From Mesotaenium endlicherianum (lineage: Eukaryota; Streptophyta; Zygnematophyceae; Zygnematales; Mesotaeniaceae): a stretch of 64,000 bases of DNA. The stretch is taken from NCBI GenBank assembly GCA_009602735.1, contig WELA01002119.1, forward strand, positions 190,982-254,981. Reading direction: 5' to 3'. A program made the position numbers and the translations under genes. Positions 1-14,000 of the stretch are shown here, in pieces; the first letter of the stretch is position 1, and each line of letters begins with the position of its first letter. The notes under the pieces are model-generated. The model ran no database searches and was not told the DNA's origin. It saw only the letters and a list, made by a program, of their open reading frames with translations.

Positions 1-1700
1 CTGCAGCAGGTGCACTCTCAGGGGTTGCAGCAGCAGCAGCATGCATGCTGCTTGGTGACACCTGTCAGCGGGGTGCCTCCGTACTCACAGGCCCCTCCCT
101 TGCGAGGGAGCGGGCGAGCGCAGGCAGCTCCTTGAAAAGAAAGCGGCCATTGCAGCAGGAGCAGCAGCAGGTGTACCATCAGGAGGGGCATCAGCAGCTG
201 TGTGCGTGCTTTGTGACACTTGTCAGCGGCGTGCCGCCTCTGTATTTCTTTCGAGGCGCGGAGCACGAATACCACCAGCAGCTGCAGCAGCGCAGCCAAA
301 CAGCAGGGGTGCCGTCTGGAGCGAGTGCAGGAGGGCAGGTCATATCCTCACCCAAAATTTTGCAGAGACTGGTCTATGGCGCTGCGGCTTCCAGTCCTCT
401 TCGGGTGCCGGAGTCAGCCCTGACCCTCCCTGACCCACATGTATGTGCACGAGGAAAGTGGATTAGTTGAGCAAAAGAGGTGCAGGACACAAGCACTCCT
501 CATGCACACATGCACCATCTGAGAGCATCGGTCTGGGATAGCAAGGGAAGGAGGAGGTAGCCCCAGTGCCACCCCCTAGCCAAGTGGCAGACAAGGACCA
601 CTGCACGTCACTCAGCTGGCCCTGCTACAACCGCTGCTGCTGCTGCGGACAAGTCACAACAGGACCCACAGGGAATCCTCGCGTCTATTCGTCCATGTAG
701 ATTGGGTGGGTCTGAGAGAAACACAGGCAGGGGTAGCAAAGGAGAAGGCACCCTTGCGGAGGAGGGGGTGGGGGGGGATATGGGCGTGACGGAGCGGATG
801 CTCAAGGTCCATTGGCTGCCAAGGCGGCTGGCCGACAGCTGTGGCTCCAGCGGGCGCCGGGGTCCTGCGGGACATGGCACCGTCAGCCAGGTAGCAGCTC
901 GGTGGGGAAGCCGGCAGTGACGATGGGAGGGCCACGCGTTGCACCCGCGGCAACGGTTGCCCCTCCGCCTTATCTCGTGCAGGTATGGTCGAAGTTGTGG
1001 TCACGTCTGTGCAGCCGGGAGCGCCAGCAGCATCTCCTGCTTTACGTACTCTCCCCGCTGCCATGCTGCCCCCACGCCTGGTGCTGCTCCTTCTTCTGCC
1101 GGTGCTGCTGCAACATTGGCAGCACCAAGCACCGCGCAGCAAATAGCTGTAGGGCATGGGCACCGAGTAGAGGCATCCCCCAGCTGCAACAGCTCCTGGT
1201 GCCACCAGCTGGCAGCGGCAGGCGGAGGCAGCCCCTGGTGCGAGGCCCCAAGAGGAGGCATCCCCATTTTGGGCGGTGCAGGCCCAGAGTGCGGAGCAGC
1301 AGCAGCAGCAGCAGCAGCGGCTACTGTGCGCGACAGTTGTTTCATCTGCCCCCAGCGGCAGGATAGGCAAGCACCAAGGAAAGCGGTGGCACTGTCCTCC
1401 TCTGATGAGCATGGGAACTAGCACCAGAAGCAGATGCGGCAGCAGCAGCGGCAGATTGGGCAGTTGCGACTGCAGCAGGTGCTGCTCCTGCGGCAGGTGC
1501 ACGACTATACTTGCAGCAGCATCACACAGCCATGCAGGAGGGGTGCCATTTATCGCTTCTGCGGGAGATAATCAGAGAGACTTGTTCTTATTTAGCTTAA
1601 TGTCGTTCAGCACCTGGGCTTGGATCCACACTTGCTGCCGGCCACTGAAGATGGCATATCAGTTGCGACTGGTGATTGTCTAGTTACAGTGGTCCAGATG
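1..1700. repeat. CAG/CTG-rich low-complexity region, no supported gene
   Basis: This stretch is dominated by interrupted CAG, GCA and CTG runs; the purest are at about 28-40 and 1295-1318. Trinucleotide runs open long frames on both strands, rich in Gln or Ala on one side and Leu or Cys on the other, for example an Ala-rich plus frame at 939-1421. None shows a recognisable domain or a convincing splice structure. It could be the low-complexity 3' end of a gene lying mostly left of the window, but nothing seen proves that. Confidence 0.6.
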
Positions 1701-3436
1701 TTTAGTTGTTCCAGCACGTCTTGTAGGCTGCGATGTGTGCCTTTGTGTAGTAAGTGATGCACGTCCAGTTGTGTACATGTGTAACCGTCCCTTTTAGACC
1801 CCCGAACGACATTCTTGCGATCTATGATTTGACTTTTCAATATGCAAGTATTACTACTTAAGCATACTATCTTGGTATATGGAGAGCGAGACTGGTGGTG
1901 CAAAAACACTTCCAAATTTGAAGAACTTTATCGATCATACTTGAGGTTGCCAAGCGACGTTTCTCTCAACCATTATGTGCATTCGCGTAGCATTATCATT
2001 TCCAAACTAAAATGCTCCCCAAACATGAGTAAGCTTGCCTTGGAAAGATCCAATCTGGTCACTTAAATTTTGAGAAGTTGTCTCTGTGTGAAAGTCTTCC
2101 CTTCCACAAAAATTGTGAATGAGGTGTAGAAGATCTTGGTTCAGGCGCATTGTGTTGACGGAGTCAAAACTGTCAAAGTTATTGACTTTGAAAGAAGCAT
2201 TTTGGTTGGGATGTGACGAGATGTCAGACAACCATCATGCATGGGGGCCCATAAGGGGATGTTCAAAGTGGACCCACACGAATGTACATACAAGAGGAAA
2301 CTTTGTAACATATACGAGCAGTATCTATGCGACACTTTTTAAAAGCTATACTTACTCCTACAAGTATTCAAGCATGTTGAAGTATGCGTTGCAATGAATG
2401 CTTCTTGTGGCCGAAGTTAACCCACCCTCTTAACTCGAATAAGGAGACACATCACGCGGAAATTTCTCAAGTAGTAGTTCATTGAAGGCTGTTCAAGCAT
2501 AGATAGCATTCAACCAGGAATACAAAAAAATACTACAAACAAATTGAGACCAATGAGGATCCATCTTTGCGTGCTATGTTCATATCTCCTTCTGCATGAT
2601 CTATCAAACACCTGCCTATATTTCCTCATTCTCCACCTTTCTGTATTTCCGGTTAAAATATGTATACATCATTACAATGCAGAGATGCATATGACGTCAC
2701 AAATACGTAGTACTAGCGACCGACTTCGTAGACTCCACTACCAGCTACGACGAGCCACCATCTGTGTGTGACCATGAGAAACAATGAGCCACGGTGAGGC
2801 ACGGCGTCCTTCTTGAGCGTTGACATGCATACTGGTCAAAGTTGGTCCAGATGTTACCCCCGTCGAACAAAGTGCTCGGTTTTGTATCACTCGTCAACCC
2901 CCATGTCATGGACCCACCGCGTACATCAGCGTACATGGTGGAATGGAATACCATAGAACGATTGTCGAGGTCAATAAACTGTTCAATGGCTGCTGATATG
3001 ACCCCGTATACATCCCCTGGTGTGCATTCTGTGAGGTACGGAGCCCAGGCTTGAAACTGATTATTATTTAAGTTGTAGCGACTCCATGACACTTTTGCAG
3101 GAGGAAGCTGAGAAGTCACAGTCCTTCCTGCTCGGGAATAGTCTATTATGGCCAAGTTCGATCCGACTTTCTGCGAGTTGTGTGCTATCAGCTACATGAG
3201 TAGGTCACTGCTTTAAGGACCTCGTCTCGTGGTCTTATTGACTAGGAAGCTTCGTGTTATTCCTATCGCAAGATTCTGGGAAAGTCTTGCTGGTTGCACT
3301 ACATCAGCTTTCAGGATAGATTACGATTAGGCAGGACATGCGAAGTCATAGTGCAAAAGGTCGGTGGCTAGGAGGACGAAGACCACCATTGCGTCTATGT
3401 GGTGCAAAGCCAAAGAAGTAGTTTGCATCAGTTTGC
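1701..3436. other. AT-rich DNA upstream of the nucleotidyltransferase gene
   Basis: GC content drops after the CAG-rich block. This interval should hold the promoter and 5' UTR of the gene starting at 3437, but I see no clear TATA box or other defined element. A minus-strand open frame at 2745-3155 (about 136 codons, no upstream ATG at its boundary) has a balanced amino-acid mix but matches nothing I recognise. Confidence 0.5.
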
Positions 3437-6400
3437 ATGGGCGATCATCACAGCAGTTCCGCCTTTGCTGGAGAAACTAGAGTTGAGAATTTTGTTTCTT
3501 CGAGTAGCTCTGACTCAGCACAACTAGGTGACGAAGTGCCCTGGCCAGAAGCTGAAGCACGTGTTGCTCAGCTCATTGCAGAAGTGCAACCTACAAGGCA
3601 CGCCGATATCCAAAGAGGTGCAGTTGCCAATTACGTGGAGAGATTGATTCGTAGGTGTTTCGACTGTCAGGTGAGTGCTTCTCCTGACGGCTTTAGCCAA
3701 GTGCTCCTTGAATTGTAGTCCTCAGATGTCAATATGTTATCATGGTAAGAGCGCCACGTGAGGGCCATCTTATTGGTTGCGTGGCTTTGATTTTTATCAG
3801 AGGTGGTGTTATGAATTACCATATTCATCGACTTTCTGTGTGCACCTCCTCGTCTCACCATTACATCTCATATTTTAACAGGTCTATCCCTTTGGCTCTG
3901 TGCCCTTGAAGACTTACTTGCCAGATGGAGATATTGATTTGACAGCCTTCTCTCTGATTCCTCATGTGAAAGACACTTGGGCAAATGAGGTCCGGGCTAT
4001 ACTGGAACAGGAAGAGCATAGTGTTGATGCAGAATATCAAGTGAAGGAGGTGCAGGTCATTAATGCTGAGGTATTTGGCCCGGTACACTATATCCTTTTC
4101 TCGTCTGTTATTGGTCACTGTTTGAACACGAGTCTGCAGCTTCAGTGAAGGTTTTATGCTTCAACACTTTGTGCTCACATTCTACAGGATGCAACAACTG
4201 GTGCATTCAATCACATCCATTTATCTGTATGGTGCAGGTCAAATTGATCAAGTGTGTTGTTGAAAATATCATAGTCGACATCTCCTTCAATCAAGTTGGA
4301 GGACTCTGCACCCTGTGCTTTCTAGGCCAGGTACTTCAAGAGTGCCGTACACTCCTGATGCATATTGTTTTCGCAAGGGGGGGCTGTTTACTGCCATTCT
4401 ACTTTCCCCTGTTTAGGCTGGCTTGCTGGTATTGCTCACTTAGCTTGTTGAAAGATATTGCCCCACTTTAGTACAGTACATTGCAGGAGTGGCTTGTTAG
4501 TACGTTGAGAGTTGCCGTAGCACATAGTACTGTCCAGAGGCAGTATATGTAACTTGATGGGCAGCATTGAAGCGTGTTATCATAGTTGGTTCTTGTATTT
4601 GTGTAGGTTGACAAGCTCATTGGGCGTAGGCACCTCTTTAAGCGAAGTATCATTCTGGTGAAGGCTTGGTGCTATTATGAGAGTCGTCTACTTGGCGCTC
4701 ATCATGGACTCATTTCCACCTATGGACTTGAAACTCTTGTCTTGTATATTTTCCACGTCTTTCACGGCAGCCTAAATGGTCCCCTTCAGGTAATTGTTTA
4801 ACTTGAAATCTGTGCTGCATCATGGCATGTGGTGCATAGGTGTTGCAAATATGTAGGCAAATGCACACTGCAGAATACATGCTTTATGGACTAGCTGCAA
4901 GTGCACACACAGATGCATGGGGATGATGCAGCTACTTTAGGAGCTCACGGAGAAGCTGGAGGACCTTGCTCTTTACTGGACTTTGAAGAATGACTGCATG
5001 GATCAGCTGGTCTAATATGCGGGATACTCTCTTACTTATGTGATTGCCCTTGAGATTTATAAGGACTTTTCACCAGCGACAAGTTGCCCCTTGTAGTGCT
5101 CATTGCAAAGCCTGAATCGCGTACTGTAACCTCGAGCTAGTCTTTCACGTCTCGCCTAGGACTTCGGGGGAGGACACTGTGCGAATTTTCTGCATTTGGT
5201 AGATCGGTCATACTATAAATATATGTTTTACCATTTATTATTAGTGTGCCATAAATGAAAAAGACAGGAGCGTGATGGGTACTACAAACTATACATTTCC
5301 TTGTTTCTGTTCGTGACATGCCCACTACCAATTTCGGTGTTGGAACAGGTTCTTCTGAAGTTCTTGGAGTTCTTCAGCACCTTCGACTGGGATAATTATT
5401 GCCTAAGCTTGCAAGGCCCCATACCAATCTCCTCCCTTTCCTCCCTGCCCGACTCCAAGCGTAAGTCTCTCTGTCATTCTCTTGCAAATCTCATCCACTC
5501 GGGCCTCTGTATGCGCTTATTTTCCGTTGGTCTTGCTTTTATGTATATATTACCAACTTCAACTATGTACTGCTATTATTCCAGTTTGGTGGGACTGGCG
5601 GGTGTGCCAATATGCCTTAACCGACGAAGCTTTTTTGCCCGTATGTGCAGCAGCAAAACCTGTCGGTGGCGAAGATGGTCTGCTACTGCAAGAGTCATTC
5701 TTAAGGAAGTGTAGTGAGGCCTTCTCTGTCTTTCCTGGTGGAAACGTACAGGAAGGCCAAAAGAAGCCCTTCGTACAAAAATTCATGAACGTGATCGACC
5801 CGCTTCTGGAGACCAATAACCTCGGCCGTAGTGTCAGCAAAGGTATACTGGCCTTCCTGGAGTCATTGACGACGCAATGTATGTCTCTCTGGGCAGTATA
5901 AAGCAGGGACATCTGGCACAAACCTCATGTGTTGGCATAGTACAGTTCAGAAGTGGAGTTGTGAAGGATTCAGTTCACGGAGTATGCAGCTTCAGCATTT
6001 ATGGTTGGGTGGTTTTGGGGCTTTGGGCAGGTAACTTCCATCGCATACGGGCAGCTTTTGCATATGGCGCGCGGAAGCTCCGGAGCATTCTGCATGGGCC
6101 CAGGGAGAAGATGCTCGTTGAACTAGACAAGTTCTTCCAGAACACATGGACGAGGCACGGTAAAGTTGCCAGGCTTGACGTGCTCAAGGAGTCACCTCCT
6201 GAAATTGTCCCACTGGAAATCCCGGCTGAAGCAGTGCAAGTGGTTCCTGAGACCTTCAAGGCAAAGTACATAGTTCCGGCTGCTAGAGCAAATGCAGCAG
6301 GCGTGCAGGCTGAGGCAGGGTACAAGGCAAACAGGGGGAAGAAGGATGGCGAACAGAAGCATGAGTGGGAAAGCAGGAGTCAGGGTGCAAAGGAAGGGGA

Positions 6401-9400
6401 CTCGGATCGTCAGGCGGCAGCAAGAGCTGCTGGTCCAGTCAGGCGCAAGGTGGACTATTCAGATGTGTTGCTGCACTTAGGCGCCAAGCTTGCAAGCAAC
6501 GTGCCGAGCACAAAAGGAGGGGTCCAGACCGGCAATTGCAGGAGTCAGGCTGACATAGAAAGGCCCGCAGGCCTGGGAGCAAAGAGTTCGACTCAGCGGC
6601 CGGTAGATAGTAGCACTGCTAATGTACATAGTAGCACTAGAGTAGGCCAGGCTGGCAGTAAGATTGCAGGTACAGGTAAAGTTCAAGCAGCCGTGGGTGG
6701 ACGGCCCTCTCTCGGTCCGGCAGGACCCACACACTTGCAGAAAGAAGTGGCTGAGATGAGTGACTTGCATTCGTCAGCAAGTAATGCAGATGCAGTAGAT
6801 GAGCAAGCAGGTGCAGGTACTAGTGCATACTTTGCTAGAAATGAAGCGTCTGGCAAGGTGAACGGCAGGCTAGATCCGGCTGGGACACTCCCTGGGGCAC
6901 CTAATGAAGATACACTTGGAGCCGCACAGTCCGTCGCCATCCGTCTGAGGAGTAATGGGAAAGTGGACGCAAGCTCTGCATCAGGTCAGGGAGAAAAAGT
7001 TGCAGAAGAAGGTCCAGATAAGTCCACAGGTGATGGTGCAGATTGCTTGCAGGATGTGACGCACGAGCATCACCCTGAGCTTAGTAGCTACTCAGGTCCT
7101 GATTTAAGAGGGGTGCCGGGTCTTGAACCCCTCCAGCTTCAGGCTGATGATGCAACTCTGCCGTTCTTTGTCAGGACTTTCCAGCCAGCTTATGTCTATT
7201 CTCCGCGTCCTGGTCAGCCCGAGGTGTCCACTCCTCTGTTGTTTCCTTCGGGCCAGGACCCCAGCTCTTTGGTTGCTTTTGTAGACTCGCCTTCTGCACC
7301 ACCAGTCTTCTATCGTCAGGGGTTAGTCTCCAGCCTTGTCCCAGCAGCAGATGCGAGTGGCGCGAGCCCCGTGGCTGGGCTATTATCTTCTCTTTCTTCC
7401 TCTCTTGCCCTCAATCCATCTGAGATTCGCAATGGGCCATACGCTGTGTTGCACAACAATCCTAGGATGCACCCAACAGTTCAACTTCTTCCCCAGGGAG
7501 AGCATCTTGCCCCGGCTGTGGTGGCGAGGGGTGGGCAAGAAGCGGACGGGTTCGATGTAGGCACGCCAGCAGAGCAGCAGGTAGCGGGTGGTCCGGACCA
7601 AGCATCATTGCATATTGCGAGGGTCGTGGCTCGTCCTCCTGAGATGCCACAATCTAGTTCTGGAGGGCAGTCCCATGGTCATGCAGATTCTTCTCGGGTG
7701 CAAGCTAAGGCTCCCCTATATATTGGCCAAGTACCTGTCTCTTACCAAGGCAACCCGGAGCCGAGTGGCCAGCACCTTGGACCTCCCATAGTGTATGCAG
7801 ATGCGTCGAGAGACTTGGGCAGGTTGCTGCCACAGCGTGATGCTACGAGCTGTAGGCCTGCAGGGCCACCGGTGTTGGAGGATGTAGATGTAGCAGCAGC
7901 TGGGCCAGCAGTTGCGAGCAACAAGCCGCTGGACGGTGCTCAAGCGGACGCAGAGCCTAGGAGAGGAAGGCATAAGAAAGGGAGCACAGGTCTTGGTGAG
8001 TCCCAAAGATCTTATGTGGGTCACTTTGAGCAAGAAGCTGCTGGTGAGCGCAGGGAGGGGGACGACCAAGCAGCAGGCAGCAGAGTGGATGCGGAGCTGG
8101 ACAGCTTGGCGGGGCAGAAGGACCTTGCGAAGGGTGCCCCAGAAGGTCTGCTTTCGCTGGGGCCACAGCTGGTGCCCTTTGTGCCACCTGGATTTGCGCC
8201 TCTTGCTGGGATGTCTCCGAGCCTCCTCTCGTCTGCCCTCGCTGCCGCTCCACTGGCGCACATGCCAGGCCAGCCCATGCTCATGCCTGTACGCGGTCAG
8301 CAGGGACCTCCTGGAACTCCTCATGTGCTCATGCCCACAGTGGGGACCTTACCAGTCATGCCTGCATATTACAACGCTGCGGGGCCAGTCTTATCCAGCG
8401 CTACAATAAATTCTGCCAGCAGTAGTAGCTTAGACTCGTCACTCTCAACTTCATGGCATGTGCAACCCCAGTACGTTCGGGCAGGTGGCTTTCATGCGGC
8501 AGGCATTCCCCTTGACCTCCTGACACATGGTGGTCAAGCCCCTCCAGGTGGCTTGTCTGCGCACTTGCTGGATGGCTCTCAGGCCGCCCAGGCAGTAACA
8601 GCTGGACGTGTCAATGTCAGCAGGATGGCCAGTAGGGGTACTGCTGGGGGTCTCTGGGAGGGGCAGATAACTTCCGAAAACCATGAGCTGCTTCCAATGC
8701 CATCGACTGTGCCTGTAGTTGCCTGGCAGTCTACTGGCACAGCAGGAGAGGTTTACAATGGAGTGACAGGCAGCATGGTAGCTCAGGGACAGGGCCAACC
8801 AGGGGGTCTCTTTGCAGCGTTGCAAGGGACAGCTGAGCCACACGAGGATGCGGCCGACGAGGACGGGGCCGACATTTTGGCAGGTGACACAGCAGCTCAC
8901 TTGGTCAGCCTCACGTACGGGCGCATGTGCCAGGAGGCGAGCTCCAGGTCTCACACGCCTGTGCCTCACCCGTCTCCGCAGCTCAGCCCGGCCCCCAGCC
9001 TTGCAGTTCCGGGACACAGGCAGTGGGATGCAACTGGCAGACCTGCCCGCAACGGCAACTCCCCTTTGGGCCCAAGCCCTCTCGGATTCGGCGCTCTACA
9101 TGGCAACGCCCAGCAGTTCCCGCATGCTATGATGCCTGGCTTGGTCATGCCGCCCCCTGCCATGCCCTTGGCTGCAGGGCTAGGGCAAGTTGAGGACAAC
9201 AGGGGGGGCTCGGAGCGGAGCCAGGGCATCACTCGTGTTGCCTCCCTCCCGAACGACATGCACCAGCATGCCAACATTCAGCAGATGGAAGACCTGGCTT
9301 GGAGCCTGAGAGGGGCGCCCAACATGTACAATGCCTCTGGGATGGTGCCTCCCTCGTCGGGCGCCAACGGCCAGTACCTTGGGAGCCTGGGAACCTTCAA

Positions 9401-11060
9401 GGGCTTCGTGGGGAATCAGGTGCGTTGCCAAAGCCCCGACTTTGTCTGCTCTACGCAGGAGCGCGCACCGGCGTGGGTAAGTTAGCAGCTTGCCATTTGT
9501 TTGCTCGGAGCAATGGTGTCGGTCTATGAGGTTGAATGGTGTTGAGTGAGTGTTCATTGCCGCTGCTTGGTCAGCATGTATGCCAGTTGCACACGTTGGT
9601 GATGGCACTATTCAGGATGTATCTTGCCCGGCTTAGGACATCCTGGACACAGCTCAATTGAAGGCTGCGCTTCTGCGTTCTAGTCCTGTTAAGTTCACGT
9701 TCCTGTTGAGTTCACGTGGCCTTGGTTTGCTTGCTCACTTTTGCAAGTTTGTCTACTTGGGAAGTCATGGGGTACTCTAAACGTCCAAATATCAGATGGG
9801 TCCAAAGCAGTACATCTGCCCGGCCGCTGTCCGACATGCTTACACTGGCTCTGTTTGTCCGTGTGTTTGGGATGGCAGAGGCAAGGCACGGGCGTGCCTG
9901 TGTACAGCCACGACAGACAGCAGCACATCCAGCGGCCGGTTCCAAGAGCTGGCAGCATGCCGCAGCACTCCCGAGACTTCAGTCAGGAGCCCATGTCGAG
10001 GGGCCCCAGAGCGGGCACGGGCAGGAATGGGCACGCCAGGTTTGATCGGCCTCCAGAGAAGGCCCAGCAGGCAAACGGGGGCTCTTCTCGAGGACCCGAC
10101 CCTGCCCCCAGGCGGAATGATCGAGGCCCTGAGAAGGTGGGGGCCTATGAGAGGGACAGGGCGCAGGACAGAGGTGCTCTTAGTCGGGGCTATGATGCTC
10201 GGGCAGACAGGGGGATCGAGCGCCGCTCAGCAGCTGAAGGGGGAGGCAGGGACCACAAGGGGGAGAACTGGGGTGGCCATTACGGGGGCTTCCGGGCCGG
10301 GGCTCAGGAGGGTGGTGACATGCATCCGCCTGCTGACAGAGATTTGAGTAGGCAGGAGGGGCAGCAGCAGCAGCCGTACCAGGCAGATGCTATCGTATAT
10401 GCAGGGCATGGACACCCGGTTGTGATGGCACAGGCGTCAGCAGCAAGGGGCCACCCAAATCCTCCCACAGGTCACCAGGCGTATCACGGGGCCTCTCAGC
10501 AGAGCGAGCCTGAGCTGGAGCTACCTTTTCTTCCTCGTATAGACAGTCCTTCGTCGTCGCCGCATGTGGCAGTTGTGGCAGGGGGCCCTGCTCATGCTTT
10601 CAAAGACCACACTCTTGGCGGTGTAGCGATCCCCCGCAGTGCAAGCAATCAGCGTCGCTATGCGGGAGCTGGACCAGAGGATCCAGCGCAAGCAAGGGGA
10701 AAGGAGCGGAGAGAGGATGGAGCAGATAGGGATGTGCGGCGAGAGCCTGTCATTCAAGAGCATCAGAGAGCCGCTCACATGGAGGGGCCTCAAGAGCTGC
10801 GAGGGGAGAGAGGGTACCTGGAGGACAGCAGGGACAATTCTCCACACAGAGAGAGTAGAAAGCCGCTGCAGAGGAGTGAAGATGGTGCGTATGTTGCATA
10901 TGGACGCGAGGAGGAGCTGCAAAGCGGGCTTACTCTTCACGTGCAGAGTAAGCATGCGAGTGAAGGTGGGCATACCAATGAGTCTCAGCCGATAGCGGCC
11001 ACAAGCCAGGGGCAGCAGAGGTATGATTCAGATTTTTTATCAATTGCAGACGCACGATGA
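3437..11060 (+). CDS. PAP/OAS1-type nucleotidyltransferase domain protein (plant poly(A) polymerase-like), 8 exons
   Basis: Exons: 3437-3670, 3882-4070, 4238-4330, 4607-4789, 5349-5460, 5585-5842, 6031-9419 and 9879-11060. All introns are GT-AG and phases join, giving about 1879 residues. Residues about 60-240 form a DNA polymerase beta-like nucleotidyltransferase fold with the GS motif (FGSV, 82-85), the metal-binding pair in DGDIDL (Asp95, Asp97) and a third Asp in VDISFNQ (about 155). Residues about 173-400 are the PAP/OAS1 substrate-binding region, with KAWCYYESR, GLISTYGLETLVLYIF, DPLLETNNLGRSV and FHRIRAAFAYGARKL. This order matches a plant family of nuclear nucleotidyltransferases whose substrates are poorly defined. 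The remaining 1450 or so residues are low-complexity, rich in Gly, Ala, Pro, Ser and Gln, mostly in one 3.4-kb exon. I chose the ATG at 3437 because the preceding helix motif (YVERLIRRCF) begins in this exon. The last exon is supported by phase and an open frame only. Confidence 0.9.
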
Positions 11061-14000
11061 GATTGTGCCTGGGCTCGTGTTCTTCCATGAGCTGCGGTGC
11101 CACTTAGGAATGCAGTGATGCTCTTTCTTGTCAGAGCTTGTCCATGATGTCTTGGCTGCGTCTTTCTAGGACAGTGGAAGAATGGTGCCGTTTGATGTTA
11201 CTTCATATGGATGTCAATGGTATTCCTTGCAGGCCATTGCAATACGAGTTGAAGGAAGAAGACTTTCCCCCCTTGACACATGAAAAATGAGTCTACATGG
11301 TTCTTTACGGCTAGGGTCATTGATCTTTTCTCATATGGCCTTGTGAAAACAGAATACACATTGGACTGGGCAGGTTTTCGTGTGGGTCTGAAATGATGAG
11401 CATATACATGAATTACGTGTTGCAATCATCATTCATCATCCAATTTTGGGACGGTTTGCGATTAGGTAGTGGTATTGACTATTTTGTCGCTAAAGAAGCA
11501 ATTTTATGACATTATGAGTGTACAGTCATCGATTTATTTCAGGACTTATTTGATATATTAGAATTGCTTCCCTTGCCATGCTTGGGGTTTTCTGCAAGTT
11601 GCAAAACCAAGTATTATACATGATTTTAAAATGCTTAGAATTTGGATTGTGGGGTAGCTTTATTCATGAGCAATGTTCATTATTTTGCTTCTTTATTTGT
11701 GGGTCTCAATTCTGTAAATCATGGTGTCCATTAACTTGCAAGGGAAACCTTTGATGTTGTATAAGGTGTCTCGTCTTTGTAGAAGAAGGGGCGAAACTTG
11801 CCAATAAAAGCACCTAGCTTTGCAACTATGTTGATGTAAGATGGCACCTAGTGTTAAAGTCCACTACTTATTGATGGTGTATAACCAAGTCGTGCTAGAC
11901 AAAGAATGCCTCGGTGTGCATTCCAGCCTCAATATTGTCAAAGTTGACTAAGTGGAATTAGACTATCATATGAGGGGGCAAAAGATTTGAAAGACCAACT
12001 TCTTGGCATGTACTGTTATGGTGATTTTACATGATGAGGAGTGGACCTTGATGCCTTTCATTTTACAATAACTTGCAGACGCTTTTTGTATGTACTTGAA
12101 TGTCAACCGCATGCGACAATCATTGCTAATTGCTGGTGCATCTCGTCATAATAGCTTCTATGATATCAAGGGGCTACACCATGCAGACACTACACGGATA
12201 CTTTGGGTAGAGAGATGATGCCCTAATTGCCATGAGAACCTCTTGGCAGGCGTGGACTCCCTCTCGAGCGCATACGGACTAGTACAGCCGGCTACGTTGC
12301 AAATTATACCACGGTCCACTTTGTGATCCTTGTGCAATGAATGAGCACCTCGCGTGGATTGTTTGCACGCTTGATGCTATCGACTCATCACATGTATAGG
12401 TTGGCACGCCGCACCACCCTCAAATTGTGCAAGTGGCAAAACGGTTCAAAATATAAGGTGCAAAAAGTGATGGGAAGTGATCCCATGTCAAATTGCGAAG
12501 AAGACCAATTTTTGGTTTTCCTTGGGTGCATCCCACATGAGGAATAGTCTTCAAAATGCATTTACATCCATAGGCTTCCTACTCACTATGTGACTAAAGT
12601 AAATAGGTGGCAGCAAGATATCTATTAAAGTGCGCTTTTCAAGATCTGCGAAATAATGTTGCAACACGTCAACGCCCTTTTTGTTCCTCGAAAGTTGTCA
12701 ACGAGCTGCAACAGTTAGATTTGTGACTCTGTTGGTTATTTTTGTTGATTGTCTATCCGGCGTGTATAACTTACGGCCTGATAGGATGTGATACGTGTGA
12801 GAGGTGCAAAAGTCATATATATTTTTTATTCTTATTTTTTTGTGAAGTGTAAATTATAATCTTGAAATTTATATACATTAATATTCATCAAATATATCCA
12901 CTTGTGCGTACGGAGGTGTAAATGTCAAGCTTACAACCTTACGGATTACAACTTGAGTACTTTACAAGATTTATCAGTGCTACTTGAACTTGTTTTGTTG
13001 AAGGAACGTCAACAAAAAAGAAAACATCATTGAGGTACAAATCCCGTGCTAATCTTCACAACCTTGTCCACGCTTTTTGCTACTTCACTTTGACCTCATG
13101 CCATTGATCCATAAAGGCAAATGCATTTTGTCGTCAAAATTTGCATTCCGTTTTAAGAGCACACATTTTGAAATAAATCTCCACCTCTTTAACAACAACT
13201 TCTCAAAATTCAAGCACGAAGACTGAATACTAAATCTAAGGTGAAGTGTATGCTTGTTAAGTGCAATTTCAAGTGTCTTGTGCTTGCATACTTGGTGATT
13301 GTAGTGAGCCACTATGTGCGTGAGCACCGAGATAGCATCGGGTCGAGATTGCTTGCCTAGCTTGCATAGAATGGTGGGGACCTAGAATTGGTTGGTCCGA
13401 AGGGGGAGTTGGGGGACAGATTGGTCGCTTGAAGAGGATTGTTGAAGGTCGAAGAGAGAATTTTGAGAGTGAACCTGTATGAATTAAGCACTCTTGACTC
13501 AATTTACTTTTGGATGCTTTAAGGTTGCAATTGTACGGTTATGAAAGTGTAATTTGTATTTTTCTAGCATTTTATATGTATAGAGTGTGATTTTAGAAAA
13601 AATTTGGTCTTTGTTTCAAGTCGTTTGGATAAGTATTGAGAAAGTTATGACTTCTGGGAGTTTTTAATGAGTTTTAAATGTCACTGATTCAATGTAGTGA
13701 TAAGGACAGGTCCAGTGACGAAAATTTCGGTTGGAGTCCAGGAAGTAGGCCACTGAATCTTGATGATTCCAAACACTACGTACAATTACGTAGAGTGCCA
13801 AAGTGATTGTGGAATTTCTAGAAACTCCGTGAGGAGTAAGTGGATTGTGTAATAGAATATTCTAAAAGGTGATTGCGTGTGTGTGAGTGTGCTAGCTTGT
13901 CCAACTAGGCAATGTCACCTTCATGGAAGAAGCCATAGTAGAAGGTTTTGGAGGTACTTTGCTAGAGAGGACACTTAGAGTTGAGGCATGAATAGGAAGC

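Noticed and set aside
654-1502. 282-codon minus-strand open frame in the CAG-rich block
   Set aside because: It is built from Cys, Leu and Ala runs produced by CTG and GCA repeats, and shows no domain, so it is treated as a repeat artefact.
9741-9878. In-frame upstream extension of the last nucleotidyltransferase exon
   Set aside because: An acceptor at 9877-9878 restores the reading phase exactly from the donor at 9420, so this part is intron.
12329-12560. Possible PIF/Harbinger transposase remnant (AIDSSHV followed by VGTPHHP after a stop)
   Set aside because: Only one short motif resembles the DDE region, several stops interrupt it, and no second motif or terminal inverted repeats were found.
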